Part shown: positions 1 to 7,095 of the stretch, one piece after another
Layout: each line of letters begins with the position of its first letter
How positions within the stretch are numbered: position 1 is the stretch's first letter
Source of the DNA: a virus
Direction: 5' to 3' (one strand)
DNA length: 22,207 bases
Virus record (IMG/VR): IMGVR_UViG_3300001460_000048
Location: 43-22,249 of that record
Translations under genes and position numbers: made by a program
The notes under the pieces: generated by a model
The model's input: the letters and a program-made list of their open reading frames with translations, nothing else
The model's database searches: none
What the model was told of the DNA's origin: nothing

Positions 1-1225
1 GAGCCATAGTTTGGAACGATGAAGAGTCCGCTAGGTTACGAACAAGAGCATCAAATTTTTCTTTGGTTTTATCAAACTGAACTGAGAGTGACTGCTGTGC
101 TGTGGCGGCATCCTTGGCGACAGAACCACTAGACTCTTGAGCGATCCTTAAAGCATCTTGAGCTACCGTAAATTGCTTGATAAGGGGAATAACTTTACCA
201 ATCTGCCTAAATCCACCCAACGACTCAACGATTTCACTGAATCTAAAATCCCGAGGATTTAAAGAGGACAAGCCAGCAGAAAGTCTACTGACGGCCTCGA
301 AAGCTCCAACAAATTCTCCCTTAGAGTTTCTCAACTCAATGCCAAGCTGCTGTAGTTGGTCAACAGTGTCAGTTCTTTGCAAGCGAGTAAAAATTGTTCG
401 CAAACCAGTGGCGATTGTTTCTGCGGTTTCACGAGTAGTAGAACGAACAGAAGTGAATAAAGCTATAAGCTCATTAACACTACCACCAGCAGCTTCAAAT
501 ACACCACCGACCCTCCTGATAACTGTAATCAAGTCACCAGACTCAACAGCAAAGTTTTTGGACACAGAGTTGATCGCGTCCATAGTTCTTTCTAGAAACT
601 TAATGTCTCCACCAACCCTTTTAGCTTCATCGCCAAACTGCCTGAGAGCGGCGACAGCACCTTCGGTTGTATCTTCGATGTCTTCAAAGGTTGCCCCCAA
701 GGTAGTTTTTGCAAGAATATCTAATGCGGACTTAACTTTAGTTACTTCAAAACCAGCTTGAGTTAAAATTCTAGATATGCCAAGCAAATCTTTAGAACTT
801 GCACCCAAGGATGTTGACAATTTAGTTATTTCTTTTGTTAGTCCAGATAACTGTTTTACGCTTTTACCTGTGACCTGTTCGATTTTTATAAGCTGTCTTT
901 CAAACTCGATAGCTCCACCGAAGGCACTTTTAATAGAACGGGAAAGGGCAAGCAGAGAACCTGTAGCTATTGTGATAACACTAAATCTTCGGGCGGCTTC
1001 GGAAAGGCTTCTGTTTAAATTACCCATATTTGCGGATGCTTGCGTTGTAGCCTTTGACATGCCTTGCAATTGCTTATTTGCTTGAGCTAATTGTCTTGGG
1101 TTAGCATTTATTTTAACATCAGCACTTATACCGTTCAACTGTCTTGATATTTGATTAGCAATTCTGGGAACGTTTGTGGGAGCCTGCAACTGCATTTGAG
1201 CAGTCAAGTTAAACCTATTAGCCAT
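1..1225 (-). CDS. Tail tape measure protein, TP901-type, N-terminal 408 residues (cut by the window edge)
   Basis: This protein sets tail length and is packed inside the tail tube, and in many phages it is ejected with the DNA. The start is the ATG at 1225-1223, preceded by GGAG at 5 bases spacing, and the frame stays open to the window edge. After an amphipathic, Gln/Asn-rich N-terminus (about residues 1-85, with QLNGISADVKINANPRQL), residues about 108-283 match the TP901 tape measure core: FERQLIKIEQVTG, then LGASSKDLLGISRILTQAG, TTLGATFEDI, FAVESGDLITVIRRVGGVF and RSTTRETAETIATGLRTIF. Position after the tail tube and chaperone genes supports the call. Its own promoter-like motif and a stem-loop lie in the 72-bp gap upstream. 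The C-terminal part is outside the window, so total length and tail length cannot be estimated. Confidence 0.93.
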   Translation of the reverse strand, partial: MANRFNLTAQMQLQAPTNVPRIANQISRQLNGISADVKINANPRQLAQANKQLQGMSKATTQASANMGNLNRSLSEAARRFSVITIATGSLLALSRSIKSAFGGAIEFERQLIKIEQVTGKSVKQLSGLTKEITKLSTSLGASSKDLLGISRILTQAGFEVTKVKSALDILAKTTLGATFEDIEDTTEGAVAALRQFGDEAKRVGGDIKFLERTMDAINSVSKNFAVESGDLITVIRRVGGVFEAAGGSVNELIALFTSVRSTTRETAETIATGLRTIFTRLQRTDTVDQLQQLGIELRNSKGEFVGAFEAVSRLSAGLSSLNPRDFRFSEIVESLGGFRQIGKVIPLIKQFTVAQDALRIAQESSGSVAKDAATAQQSLSVQFDKTKEKFDALVRNLADSSSFQTMA

Positions 1226-1248
1226 CTTTTCTCCACCCTTAAATAAAC

Positions 1249-1267
1249 GGGGGAATTATCTTCCCCC
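1249..1267 (-). other. Perfect 7-bp stem-loop in the leader of the tape measure gene
   Basis: GGGGGAA pairs with TTCCCCC around a 5-base loop. On the minus strand it is followed by GTTTATTT, a poor U-tract, and then by the ribosome binding site. It lies between the promoter-like motif at 1288-1297 and the tape measure ATG. It could be a weak or leaky terminator of the upstream unit, or a structured 5' leader that stabilises or limits translation of the tape measure mRNA. The sequence alone does not decide between these. Confidence 0.5.
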
Positions 1268-1287
1268 TTAAATGAACTCACTAACTA

Positions 1288-1297
1288 AATTACACAA
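1288..1297 (-). promoter_or_regulatory. Promoter-like motif TTGTGTAATT (copy F) upstream of the tape measure gene
   Basis: TTGTGTAATT begins at the base right after the TAG stop of the preceding gene and lies 62 bases from the tape measure ATG. It is the most divergent of six copies of TTTGTGTAWW found in gaps between genes. Its first base is G in place of T when the ten-base window is aligned with the other copies. No -35 element of sigma-70 type is evident. Confidence 0.5.
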
Positions 1298-2236
1298 CTA
1301 AGCTGTTTCTTCAGTTTTTTTTGTGCTTCTTTTAGTTTTTTTAGCTGCCTTTGCTGGTTTTTCACTGGCTTTGCCTATAGGTTTGCCGCTATCGTCAAGG
1401 AAAGGCTTTCTTTCTGCAAGAGAAATCTTAACCCACTCTTCGTCACCCTTCTCGTTTGTCTTGCAAATAACCTCTTCTCCGTCCCTATTTACAAAATAAA
1501 CTTTAGATTCGTCTTTTTCTTCCTTAGCTTTTTCTGTTCGGTAAGCTATGTACCTACCTTCTTCATTGATAAGTCTACCTTCAGAATCAACAGTGTGGCC
1601 TTCTTCGTTGATAAAATCAAGCTCTTCATTGACAAAATTAAATTCTTTCAAGAACTTGTTTTCTTCAAGATTTTTATCGTAGTCTGGGTCTAGACCATAA
1701 ATCATACCAGCTAGTTCGGACGCAGCTTTGACCACCCAAGGTTGTTCAGCTTGAGAATCATAAGCCTTCTGATCCATAAAGCAGGGCTTTTTAGACTTGG
1801 GGTCTAACATGCACAATCTGATAAGCTCAGAGAATCTAGCGTTGTCAGCTTGGCCCTCAGCAGAATTTTGATCTAGTGCATTTTTTTCTGAAAGCAACTC
1901 TCTAAAATCTTCTCTTTTTTCACGCAATAATAAAGCAATTTCTTTAGCTTCTGAGAGTTTAATTCCTCCACCCTTTAACTTGTCTTCATAAGAAGATATT
2001 TCTGCAACCAAAAGATCGTGCTGCTCTTGTTTTTCATCATCCCAAACTTCATTGTCTCTCATGTAAGACACAAGCTTTTGCCTTAGTGGAGCCTTTGATT
2101 TTAAAGCTGCTGTAAAAGCTTTGTTGTATTCTATTTGTGAGTCTCTGTAATCTTTTGCTGTTGGCTGTCTAAGTAGAACCTCCACTTTGTTTCCATCCAA
2201 ATCCACACCTTCGATAAGTCTTTCTTTATTTTCCAT
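1298..2236 (-). CDS. Tail assembly chaperone-like protein, 312 residues, paralogous to the 349-residue protein upstream
   Basis: It lies directly before the tape measure gene, the usual place of tail assembly chaperones. Residues about 11-30 look like a beta-hairpin leading to a conserved Pro (LLRQPTAKDY). Residues 37-143 are helical: YNKAF, then PLRQKLVSYMRDNEVW, a charged coiled-coil stretch, and LDQNSAEGQADNARFSELI. The same sequence features, with the same 56-residue Trp-to-LD spacing, occur in the protein at 2597-3646. The C-terminal half carries short acidic-x-Gly-x-x-Ile/Val units (INEEGHTV, DSEGRLI, NEEGRYI, VNRDGEEV) and ends in a Lys-rich tail from residue 289. The ATG is preceded by AGGAG at 9 bases spacing, inside the end of the upstream gene, which stops one base before it. 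A frameshift fusion with that gene is possible (see findings). The role is inferred from position; I recognise no named family with certainty. Confidence 0.7.
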   Translation of the reverse strand: MENKERLIEGVDLDGNKVEVLLRQPTAKDYRDSQIEYNKAFTAALKSKAPLRQKLVSYMRDNEVWDDEKQEQHDLLVAEISSYEDKLKGGGIKLSEAKEIALLLREKREDFRELLSEKNALDQNSAEGQADNARFSELIRLCMLDPKSKKPCFMDQKAYDSQAEQPWVVKAASELAGMIYGLDPDYDKNLEENKFLKEFNFVNEELDFINEEGHTVDSEGRLINEEGRYIAYRTEKAKEEKDESKVYFVNRDGEEVICKTNEKGDEEWVKISLAERKPFLDDSGKPIGKASEKPAKAAKKTKRSTKKTEETA

Positions 2237-2237
2237 C

Positions 2238-2597
2238 TTAATTGTCTCCTGTTTTTTTTGCTATTGGTAAATTAATATAATGCTTCTTCCTAACGATGTC
2301 ATAATTGACAAACTCTGATTCCAGATTTCTAATCTGAGTGTTTCCCCTATCTAGTATTTTAGCACGAGCATCCTCGTAAATATCTAGAAGTTTTTTCTGA
2401 TCCTCCGTTTTTTCTAAATTGTTATCGAAACCCCATAAAAACCCAAAACTTTCCTCTAGTGTTGACAAAGCACCAATCATAGTTGTTTGAATTTTTTTTA
2501 CCGCTACTTTAAAAAGTTTGTCTTTCGACAGTTCTTTGTATCTTTCTTCTCTTGTCGATCTGTAGTCTAAAGATTTTTTTAAAAAACTCTCATCCAT
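2238..2597 (-). CDS. Conserved-looking small phage protein, 119 residues, tail-chaperone region
   Basis: Its ATG overlaps the TAA of the upstream gene (TAATG) behind a strong ribosome binding site, AAAGGAGGAAGG. The protein is mainly helical and charged, with a central stretch that looks conserved: TTMIGALSTLEESFGFLWGF, then about residues 81-98 with ARAKILDRGNTQIRNLE. There is no signal peptide or membrane segment. It sits between two paralogous long proteins and ends with an A8 run seven codons or fewer before its stop, so it may be the short partner of a tail-chaperone frameshift pair. I know similar GN-Q-R-containing small proteins only loosely from phage tail regions and assign no function. 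Confidence 0.7.
   Translation of the reverse strand: MDESFLKKSLDYRSTREERYKELSKDKLFKVAVKKIQTTMIGALSTLEESFGFLWGFDNNLEKTEDQKKLLDIYEDARAKILDRGNTQIRNLESEFVNYDIVRKKHYINLPIAKKTGDN
2252..2259 (-). other. A8 homopolymer, candidate slippery site
   Basis: The minus strand reads GCAAAAAAAACAGG, with eight A residues in codons GCA-AAA-AAA-ACA close to the end of the 119-residue gene. A +1 (or -2) shift here enters the frame of the following 312-residue gene with no stop between them (codons CAG GAG ACA ATT AAG ATG). A lambda-type -1 shift would not. The downstream gene has its own good ribosome binding site, so a frameshift is not required. Confidence 0.35.
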
Positions 2598-3646
2598 TAC
2601 CTTCCTCCTTTAATTTTACTTACCGCCGCTTGTCTGCCCTGCATAGCCATATCCTGCTTTACATCTTGCAGTTCAGTAAATTTAATTTGCCCCTCTGAAG
2701 CGTCAATTTGTGCATTTCTTCTATTTATAGTGCCTCTCGAAAGTGGGTCGTTCATATCGTATATGCTTTTAGCTGCATCAGTATTATTAGCCATAACAAA
2801 TATTTCTTGAGAATTAGCTATTTTTGGATTCTTTATCAAGCTTTCAGCCTCTTTCTTTTTCTTGTCTCTTTCCGCTTTTCTCTTCTGTACTAGAAACCAT
2901 CCATCTAGACAGTCATCATCCTCTATGACCTTTTCATTCGGACGTTCAGGACTTTCGTAAACATTATCGTACATTGAAGCAAAAGAACAAAGTGCGTTCT
3001 GAGGGCTTGTGTAGTCCTTTGACGGTTTATCGAATATTCCTGAGTGATTATTTCCATTGTTCCACATAGAACGCCAAACCCCAAACCTAGCTATAGCTCT
3101 GTATGTAGCCGTTTGAATCGACGAGGAGTTATAGTATTCCATAACTGAAGAAATGGTGTATTTATTCCAGTCATAAGGGGTTCCATCTTGAAACTGTGTT
3201 AATTTGGATATCAGCCACATGTTTCTTGAAAACTCTGCGGTTCCCTCACAGGATGTGTGATCTAGTTGAATTTTCTTGCTTTTTAATGCCAAAAATTGGC
3301 TTTCCATATCTCTTATAGTTCTTTTTATGGAGTTTAATTTTTTCTTATCATAAAAAGATTTAAACGCTTCTATCTTTTTGTTTTCGATGTCTTTTTCAAC
3401 TTTTTCTGCTTCTCTGTCATCCAACGGAGTCCAAAGATCGTTTTCTATTAAAATTTCAATAAGTTCAGACTTCAATGGAACTTCTTCAAAATAAGCCTTT
3501 GAGTAGGCATCGTCATAAATTTCATAAGACTCTTCTATTATGGAAGAATCGGGTTCATAAATATATAGAACCAGATCGCCCAAGACAACTCTCAGGCGAC
3601 CTCGTATTATTCTATATAAAGTCTTTTGTAAAAAAGAATTTTCCAT
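2597..3646 (-). CDS. Tail-region protein, 349 residues, sharing a domain with the 312-residue chaperone-like protein
   Basis: This is the first gene after the tail tube. Residues about 20-150 form a domain that also occurs in the protein at 1298-2236: a beta-hairpin ending in YEPDSS, AYSKAY (47-52), PLKSELIEILIENDLW (57-72), a charged coiled coil, and LDHTSCEGTAEFSRN (128-142). Residues about 180-265 are Trp/Tyr-rich (FGVWRSMW, ASMYDNVYESPERP, VIEDDDCLDGWF). A Lys-rich coiled coil and a Gln-rich C-terminus follow (TELQDVKQDMAMQGRQAA). The start at 3646 has AGGA at 6 bases spacing; the ATG four bases upstream is out of frame. Its stop overlaps the next start. A tail assembly or tail completion role is inferred from position. 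No enzymatic motif is seen. Confidence 0.7.
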   Translation of the reverse strand: MENSFLQKTLYRIIRGRLRVVLGDLVLYIYEPDSSIIEESYEIYDDAYSKAYFEEVPLKSELIEILIENDLWTPLDDREAEKVEKDIENKKIEAFKSFYDKKKLNSIKRTIRDMESQFLALKSKKIQLDHTSCEGTAEFSRNMWLISKLTQFQDGTPYDWNKYTISSVMEYYNSSSIQTATYRAIARFGVWRSMWNNGNNHSGIFDKPSKDYTSPQNALCSFASMYDNVYESPERPNEKVIEDDDCLDGWFLVQKRKAERDKKKKEAESLIKNPKIANSQEIFVMANNTDAAKSIYDMNDPLSRGTINRRNAQIDASEGQIKFTELQDVKQDMAMQGRQAAVSKIKGGR

Positions 3647-3664
3647 CCATATTCCTAAATAGTT

Positions 3665-4681
3665 CTAAGCGTGAGTTTTACCACCCTGTACTGTTAGAAC
3701 GTTGAAGTTAGAGAAACTGTAACTTACAGTTGCATTTCCACCACCAGTGTCAGCACCAGAATAAGAAACCGAAGACAGCTTGTTCTTGGTTCCCAAGCTC
3801 AAGACTGTACCAGCAGTATCGTTAATTCTGATTGTTTCGTTAGATAGGTTTGGTGCATTACCAGAAACACTAACCAAGTCACCAGATGTTGAGATAACTT
3901 CAAATTCGCAAGTAACTTCGATTGGGAACGTAGCATATCTATGGTACGGGCCAAATCTTCCAAGCTCTTGAATGTTTTCTTGACCAAAGTCAGTACTAAC
4001 ACTACAGCTTTGAATGTGGAATCCACCACCAATTCCAGTTGCGTCATCGCCACCTTGACTCTTGACAATCCCCGGAAGTAATGAACCCTCCATATCAACA
4101 TTAACACGACGAACAACACCACTAATAGGTGAGTCAGTACCGTCAATATTTGTTGTTGGGTTTGAAGACCAAGATGTTGCTGCGGCTTGAACTGTAGTAC
4201 CAAAAGTGCTATTGTTCCAGAACCTATCGTTTCCAACAAGCGTAACGGACTCTGTTGCAGAACCGTCGATGCTGTAACTGTAAGAAACAGAACTAACATA
4301 CATACCTGAGTTCATAACAACATTTCTAGGAACTCCAGTAGCGTGAGAAAGACCATCATCAAAGATAGCGACATAAACATCTGATCTAGCTTTAGAAGCT
4401 GCAACAATATCTGTCTTGCAAGCTCCCTGAGTGGCGAGATCGTAAATGAGTTTATAACCGTCAATAACCTTTTCCAAGGTCACTTCGATGTCAGCGACTT
4501 CTTCGATGTTCTCATAAATCTCAATCTGGCCTTGCTCGAAAACCTGATCAAGAGTAAATGTTGAACTCATACCAATGCTTTGCACACCATGAACTACGTG
4601 CTCAGGGTCTACATTAGCCGCACCCCTTGGGGTAATGGCTACCGCTTGGCAGGCGTAAAATATACGTTGATTACGCGACAT
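3665..4681 (-). CDS. Major tail tube protein (probable), 338 residues
   Basis: It probably forms the stacked rings of the tail tube. The protein is rich in beta strands, Ser/Thr and Gly, and has no coiled coil. It begins with SRNQRIFYACQAVAITPRG, has a mid-region with repeated strand patterns (SSVSYSYSIDGSATESVTLVGND), and near the C-terminus LSSVSYSGADTGGGNATVSYSFSN. The strand pattern YVSSVSYSYSIDGSATESVTL is typical of tube-type folds in which a long hairpin lines the lumen. A tube monomer is commonly about 150-250 residues, so this one is long and may carry an extra surface domain. It lies before the chaperone-slot genes and tape measure, as expected for the tube. AAGGAG lies 8 bases from the ATG, and a promoter-like motif lies 47 bases upstream, suggesting strong separate expression. 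Confidence 0.7.
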   Translation of the reverse strand: MSRNQRIFYACQAVAITPRGAANVDPEHVVHGVQSIGMSSTFTLDQVFEQGQIEIYENIEEVADIEVTLEKVIDGYKLIYDLATQGACKTDIVAASKARSDVYVAIFDDGLSHATGVPRNVVMNSGMYVSSVSYSYSIDGSATESVTLVGNDRFWNNSTFGTTVQAAATSWSSNPTTNIDGTDSPISGVVRRVNVDMEGSLLPGIVKSQGGDDATGIGGGFHIQSCSVSTDFGQENIQELGRFGPYHRYATFPIEVTCEFEVISTSGDLVSVSGNAPNLSNETIRINDTAGTVLSLGTKNKLSSVSYSGADTGGGNATVSYSFSNFNVLTVQGGKTHA

Positions 4682-4728
4682 TATTTATTCTCCTTTTTAA
4701 AATCGACCTCTGGTAAAAGGCAATGTAC

Positions 4729-4738
4729 TATACACAAA
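4729..4738 (-). promoter_or_regulatory. Promoter-like motif TTTGTGTATA (copy E) upstream of the tail tube gene
   Basis: TTTGTGTATAGTACAT lies in the 64-bp gap between the 319-residue gene and the tail tube gene, 7 bases after the upstream TAA and 47 bases before the tube ATG. It matches the other copies at every position of TTTGTGTA. Confidence 0.6.
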
Positions 4739-4745
4739 AAATTAT

Positions 4746-5705
4746 TTAAATGGCCTTAACTTGAGTAGAACACTTGGCTACACCCATGTATAAATCTGGA
4801 GAAAGTTCGGTTATACCATCAGATTTAGAGCTATTTATCCAACATCTTCTATAAAAGAAATTATCAACCAAATTAGGGTAAAGCCCACTAGGAATGGCAT
4901 TTTCGTTAAGCTCGTTCCTATAATTGAAAGGCATTGCACCTGACATAGCTATTCTGGTGGGGTCGAAAAGGAATATCGTTCTATCATTTTGGTAACTTAT
5001 TGAATCTAATAGGTTTTTACACTCCCAGTCATTTTCAGTAATAACATAAAAAACAACTTTACTATTTACCCATTGACCACCGCCAAGCTGGTAGCCCTCT
5101 AGGGATTCTGTTGGAACAACTTCTACGGCAATAGAAGGCAATTGAACTCTGGTTTGCCCCAGCATAGCCCAACCACCTGAGTTAGAAACCTGAAAACCTT
5201 TTTCGCTTCTAAAGGATCGTTGCTGTACCTGCCTAAACCAAGGAACCCCTTTCGACGGTATCACAGAAACCCACTTGTGACTATACTCTAGATGAACCTT
5301 ACTGGTGGTCGCTATAGCAGAATCAAAAACAACCCTACCATTCCTGTAATCAACGTAAAAAGGTTTAGTTACATTTCCAGTAGCGTAAAATTGATCGTCA
5401 ACAAAAACACCCGATATAGATACGGGTTGTTCGGCTACTCCATCTACGCCACTTTCCCAAACCCAGTTCTCTCTGTACCCCTCCCAAACCTTACCGTCTG
5501 TGTAGTTTGGGGTATCAACAGACCTAAGAACGTGCCTATCCCCACCGTATATACCGCTTTGAGGTATGCTAATATTAAAAAATCCACCACGATCTAGAAG
5601 ACCCCAATCATAAAATAATATAAAGTTGTCTTCTAGTATATTCGATATTGTTGAGTCTTGACAATTGACTAAGTTGTTCAACTTTGTATGTGGGCCACCT
5701 ACCAT
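4746..5705 (-). CDS. Neck or tail-completion protein of unknown family, 319 residues
   Basis: It sits between the 207-residue neck-type gene and the tail tube, where tail terminator or completion proteins are found. At 319 residues it is about twice the length of a usual tail terminator. It is beta-rich and aromatic: FILFYDWGLLDRGGFFN near residue 28, then YRENWVW, VFVDDQFYATG, FYVDYRNGRVVF and LPSIAVEVVPTESLEGYQLG. Three Cys are spread out (NCQDS, WECKN, AKCST) and no zinc pattern or catalytic motif is evident. AAGGAT precedes the ATG at 5 bases spacing. The gene is 9 bp from its upstream neighbour. The function is inferred only from position. Confidence 0.65.
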   Translation of the reverse strand: MVGGPHTKLNNLVNCQDSTISNILEDNFILFYDWGLLDRGGFFNISIPQSGIYGGDRHVLRSVDTPNYTDGKVWEGYRENWVWESGVDGVAEQPVSISGVFVDDQFYATGNVTKPFYVDYRNGRVVFDSAIATTSKVHLEYSHKWVSVIPSKGVPWFRQVQQRSFRSEKGFQVSNSGGWAMLGQTRVQLPSIAVEVVPTESLEGYQLGGGQWVNSKVVFYVITENDWECKNLLDSISYQNDRTIFLFDPTRIAMSGAMPFNYRNELNENAIPSGLYPNLVDNFFYRRCWINSSKSDGITELSPDLYMGVAKCSTQVKAI

Positions 5706-5714
5706 TTTTAATCC

Positions 5715-6338
5715 TTACTTTATAGAATTTTGTAATATCTTTTGAATCATTGGGGCAGTGGAAGCTATTGCTCTTGTTATAAAGTTATTGTTAGACGTTC
5801 CAGAAAATTGACTGCTTACCTTGAACGGACTAGCACTCCTTTCCATTCTTCCTCCACCAGACCTCCCAAAGTCTCCAAGCGTAACACCAAAGTCTGCTAT
5901 TATGATCTTGTCCCCCAACGTCAACAACCAAGAAAGCCAAGGAAGCGAAGTACCGTCCTCGGTTGACTGAGAGGCGAACCCTTGACTTAGCAAGTTGGCG
6001 TAATTGTCTGGCTGCATAACTATAGCAATGGAACCAGACCTTGAATACTTTCCACCCCTAACCTTTGTGACCACAACATCAAGTGAAGACATTATAGTAT
6101 CTACTAATTCACCCGTACTGTCTGAATCTAGCCCAAACTCCGCTTTTAAAATGCCTGATTTTAACGATTGTATTTCCGAGCTACTAATAAGTGCGTTTTT
6201 AATTACAGGATAAGCAGTTCTTCTTACTTTACCAGCAGCTTCGGTCAAAGCTTTATTCATAGCTCTAGTTAAAGCCTTGTTTACCTCTGTGGATATTTGC
6301 TTTTGCGAGGTTACTATATTAATCCTAGCCCTAGCCAT
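5715..6338 (-). CDS. Head-tail joining (HK97 gp10-like position) protein, 207 residues
   Basis: The N-terminal third is an amphipathic helix with Ala, Lys and Arg (EVNKALTRAMNKALTEAAGKVRR), a pattern seen in HK97 gp10-type neck proteins. The middle has beta segments (LDVVVTKVRGG, SGSIAIVMQP), a Gly/Arg-rich stretch (DFGRSGGGRMERS) and LPWLSWLLTLGDKIII. Its ATG overlaps the end of the upstream gene by 8 bases, with GGAG at 8 bases spacing, which indicates translational coupling. The order after the connector-type genes and before the tail tube supports a neck role. The family assignment is by pattern and place only. Confidence 0.6.
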   Translation of the reverse strand: MARARINIVTSQKQISTEVNKALTRAMNKALTEAAGKVRRTAYPVIKNALISSSEIQSLKSGILKAEFGLDSDSTGELVDTIMSSLDVVVTKVRGGKYSRSGSIAIVMQPDNYANLLSQGFASQSTEDGTSLPWLSWLLTLGDKIIIADFGVTLGDFGRSGGGRMERSASPFKVSSQFSGTSNNNFITRAIASTAPMIQKILQNSIK

Positions 6339-6843
6339 TCATTCTGCTCCAAAATGTTACAACGTACCTAGTTTCGTTTTGCTTGAAACCCTGCGGATAA
6401 GACGAACCACTTTTTTGGAATCTCATTTCGTCATACTTTTCTATACCATCATAATGAGGAATCAGGTAATTTGCTTTATTTATCTTAGGCAAGTCCGTCA
6501 TGTAAGATATTGTTTGAATTGATCCGTCTGGAACATTTATTGGTATACCAATGTCAACCCAAAACTTTTTGTCCCAATAAATCCTTGCCTCTATGTTCTC
6601 AGTGACCTCGATAGCTTTGTATCCATCACCAGTACAATAAGGGCACGGCATACCGCGAGAGAATTGTATTGGTCCCCCGGGCTTATAAAGACTTACAGAC
6701 CTACCTCTACTGCTAAGAGTGTCCATGTAACAATTTGGACACTCTTCTCTTCTTTCTGGGTAAACTAAGACGGCCACTCTTGTAAAAAGTTTTACCGCCT
6801 CATTGTAAGTTTTAAAAACATCACTTGGTATATTAATAGCCAT
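6331..6843 (-). CDS. Neck/head-completion candidate with a four-cysteine zinc-type motif, 170 residues
   Basis: The chosen start is the ATG at 6843, which follows the TAA of the upstream gene at once, with GGAG 12 bases before it. A frame open to 6897 would add 18 hydrophobic residues (LIIIVVVEH) without a ribosome binding site and would overlap the upstream gene by more than 50 bases. Residues 35-38 are CPNC and 67-70 are CPYC, followed by TGDG. The paired CxxC knuckles, with the second resembling DnaJ-type zinc centres, imply a bound zinc ion. The rest is beta-rich with many aromatic residues (EARIYWDKKFWVDIGIPI). Its place between connector and tail genes suggests a structural part of the neck. 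The Cys motif suggests a stabilising metal and not catalysis. Confidence 0.65.
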   Translation of the reverse strand: MAINIPSDVFKTYNEAVKLFTRVAVLVYPERREECPNCYMDTLSSRGRSVSLYKPGGPIQFSRGMPCPYCTGDGYKAIEVTENIEARIYWDKKFWVDIGIPINVPDGSIQTISYMTDLPKINKANYLIPHYDGIEKYDEMRFQKSGSSYPQGFKQNETRYVVTFWSRMNG

Positions 6844-6844
6844 A

Positions 6845-7087
6845 TTAAGAAAGTGCTCCACTACCACTATAATAATTAATGTCGTTAAATCTTCCATTAA
6901 GCTTTGCGTTTATTACCGCTATTGACTCATCTATTTGAGAGGGTAAAAGCGGTGGAAATGGAGACAGCACATTGTTCGAGCCAAGTTTCTCAGAAGCGGT
7001 CAGACCTTTGCAGCCCGCCATTCCAACGAAACCAACGCCTCCATTTGGTTGACTGTTTCCGTCTATAACTTTTCGTGATACTGACAT
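6845..7087 (-). CDS. Small hypothetical protein, 80 residues, neck gene cluster
   Basis: A good ribosome binding site (AGGAG, 5 bases spacing) overlaps the stop of the upstream gene, and the TAA is followed at once by the next gene's ATG, so it is part of the translated operon. The N-terminal half is Gly-rich (GNSQPNGGVGFVGMAGCKG), a Pro-rich segment follows (LSPFPPLLPSQ), then a short helix (ESIAVINAKLN). I recognise no family. Its size and place suggest a minor neck or connector component. Confidence 0.6.
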   Translation of the reverse strand: MSVSRKVIDGNSQPNGGVGFVGMAGCKGLTASEKLGSNNVLSPFPPLLPSQIDESIAVINAKLNGRFNDINYYSGSGALS

Positions 7088-7095
7088 TTCTACTC

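Noticed and set aside
177-1085. Plus-strand open frames of 194 and 102 residues
   Set aside because: They are antisense to the tape measure gene, whose minus-strand frame is open throughout with clear TP901 features. The plus-strand proteins have no motif or ribosome binding site of note.
2160-2260. Lambda-type -1 frameshift from the 119-residue gene
   Set aside because: The -1 frame after the A8 run does not match the 312-residue frame and meets a TAG after about 38 codons.
3799-4299. Minus-strand 166-residue open frame inside the tail tube gene
   Set aside because: It is out of frame with the tube gene, Leu/Val-rich and lacks a plausible start site; a frame shadow.
6844-6897. Longer N-terminus for the four-cysteine neck protein starting at 6897
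   Set aside because: It would overlap the 80-residue gene by more than 50 bases and lacks a ribosome binding site; the ATG at 6843 follows the upstream stop directly.
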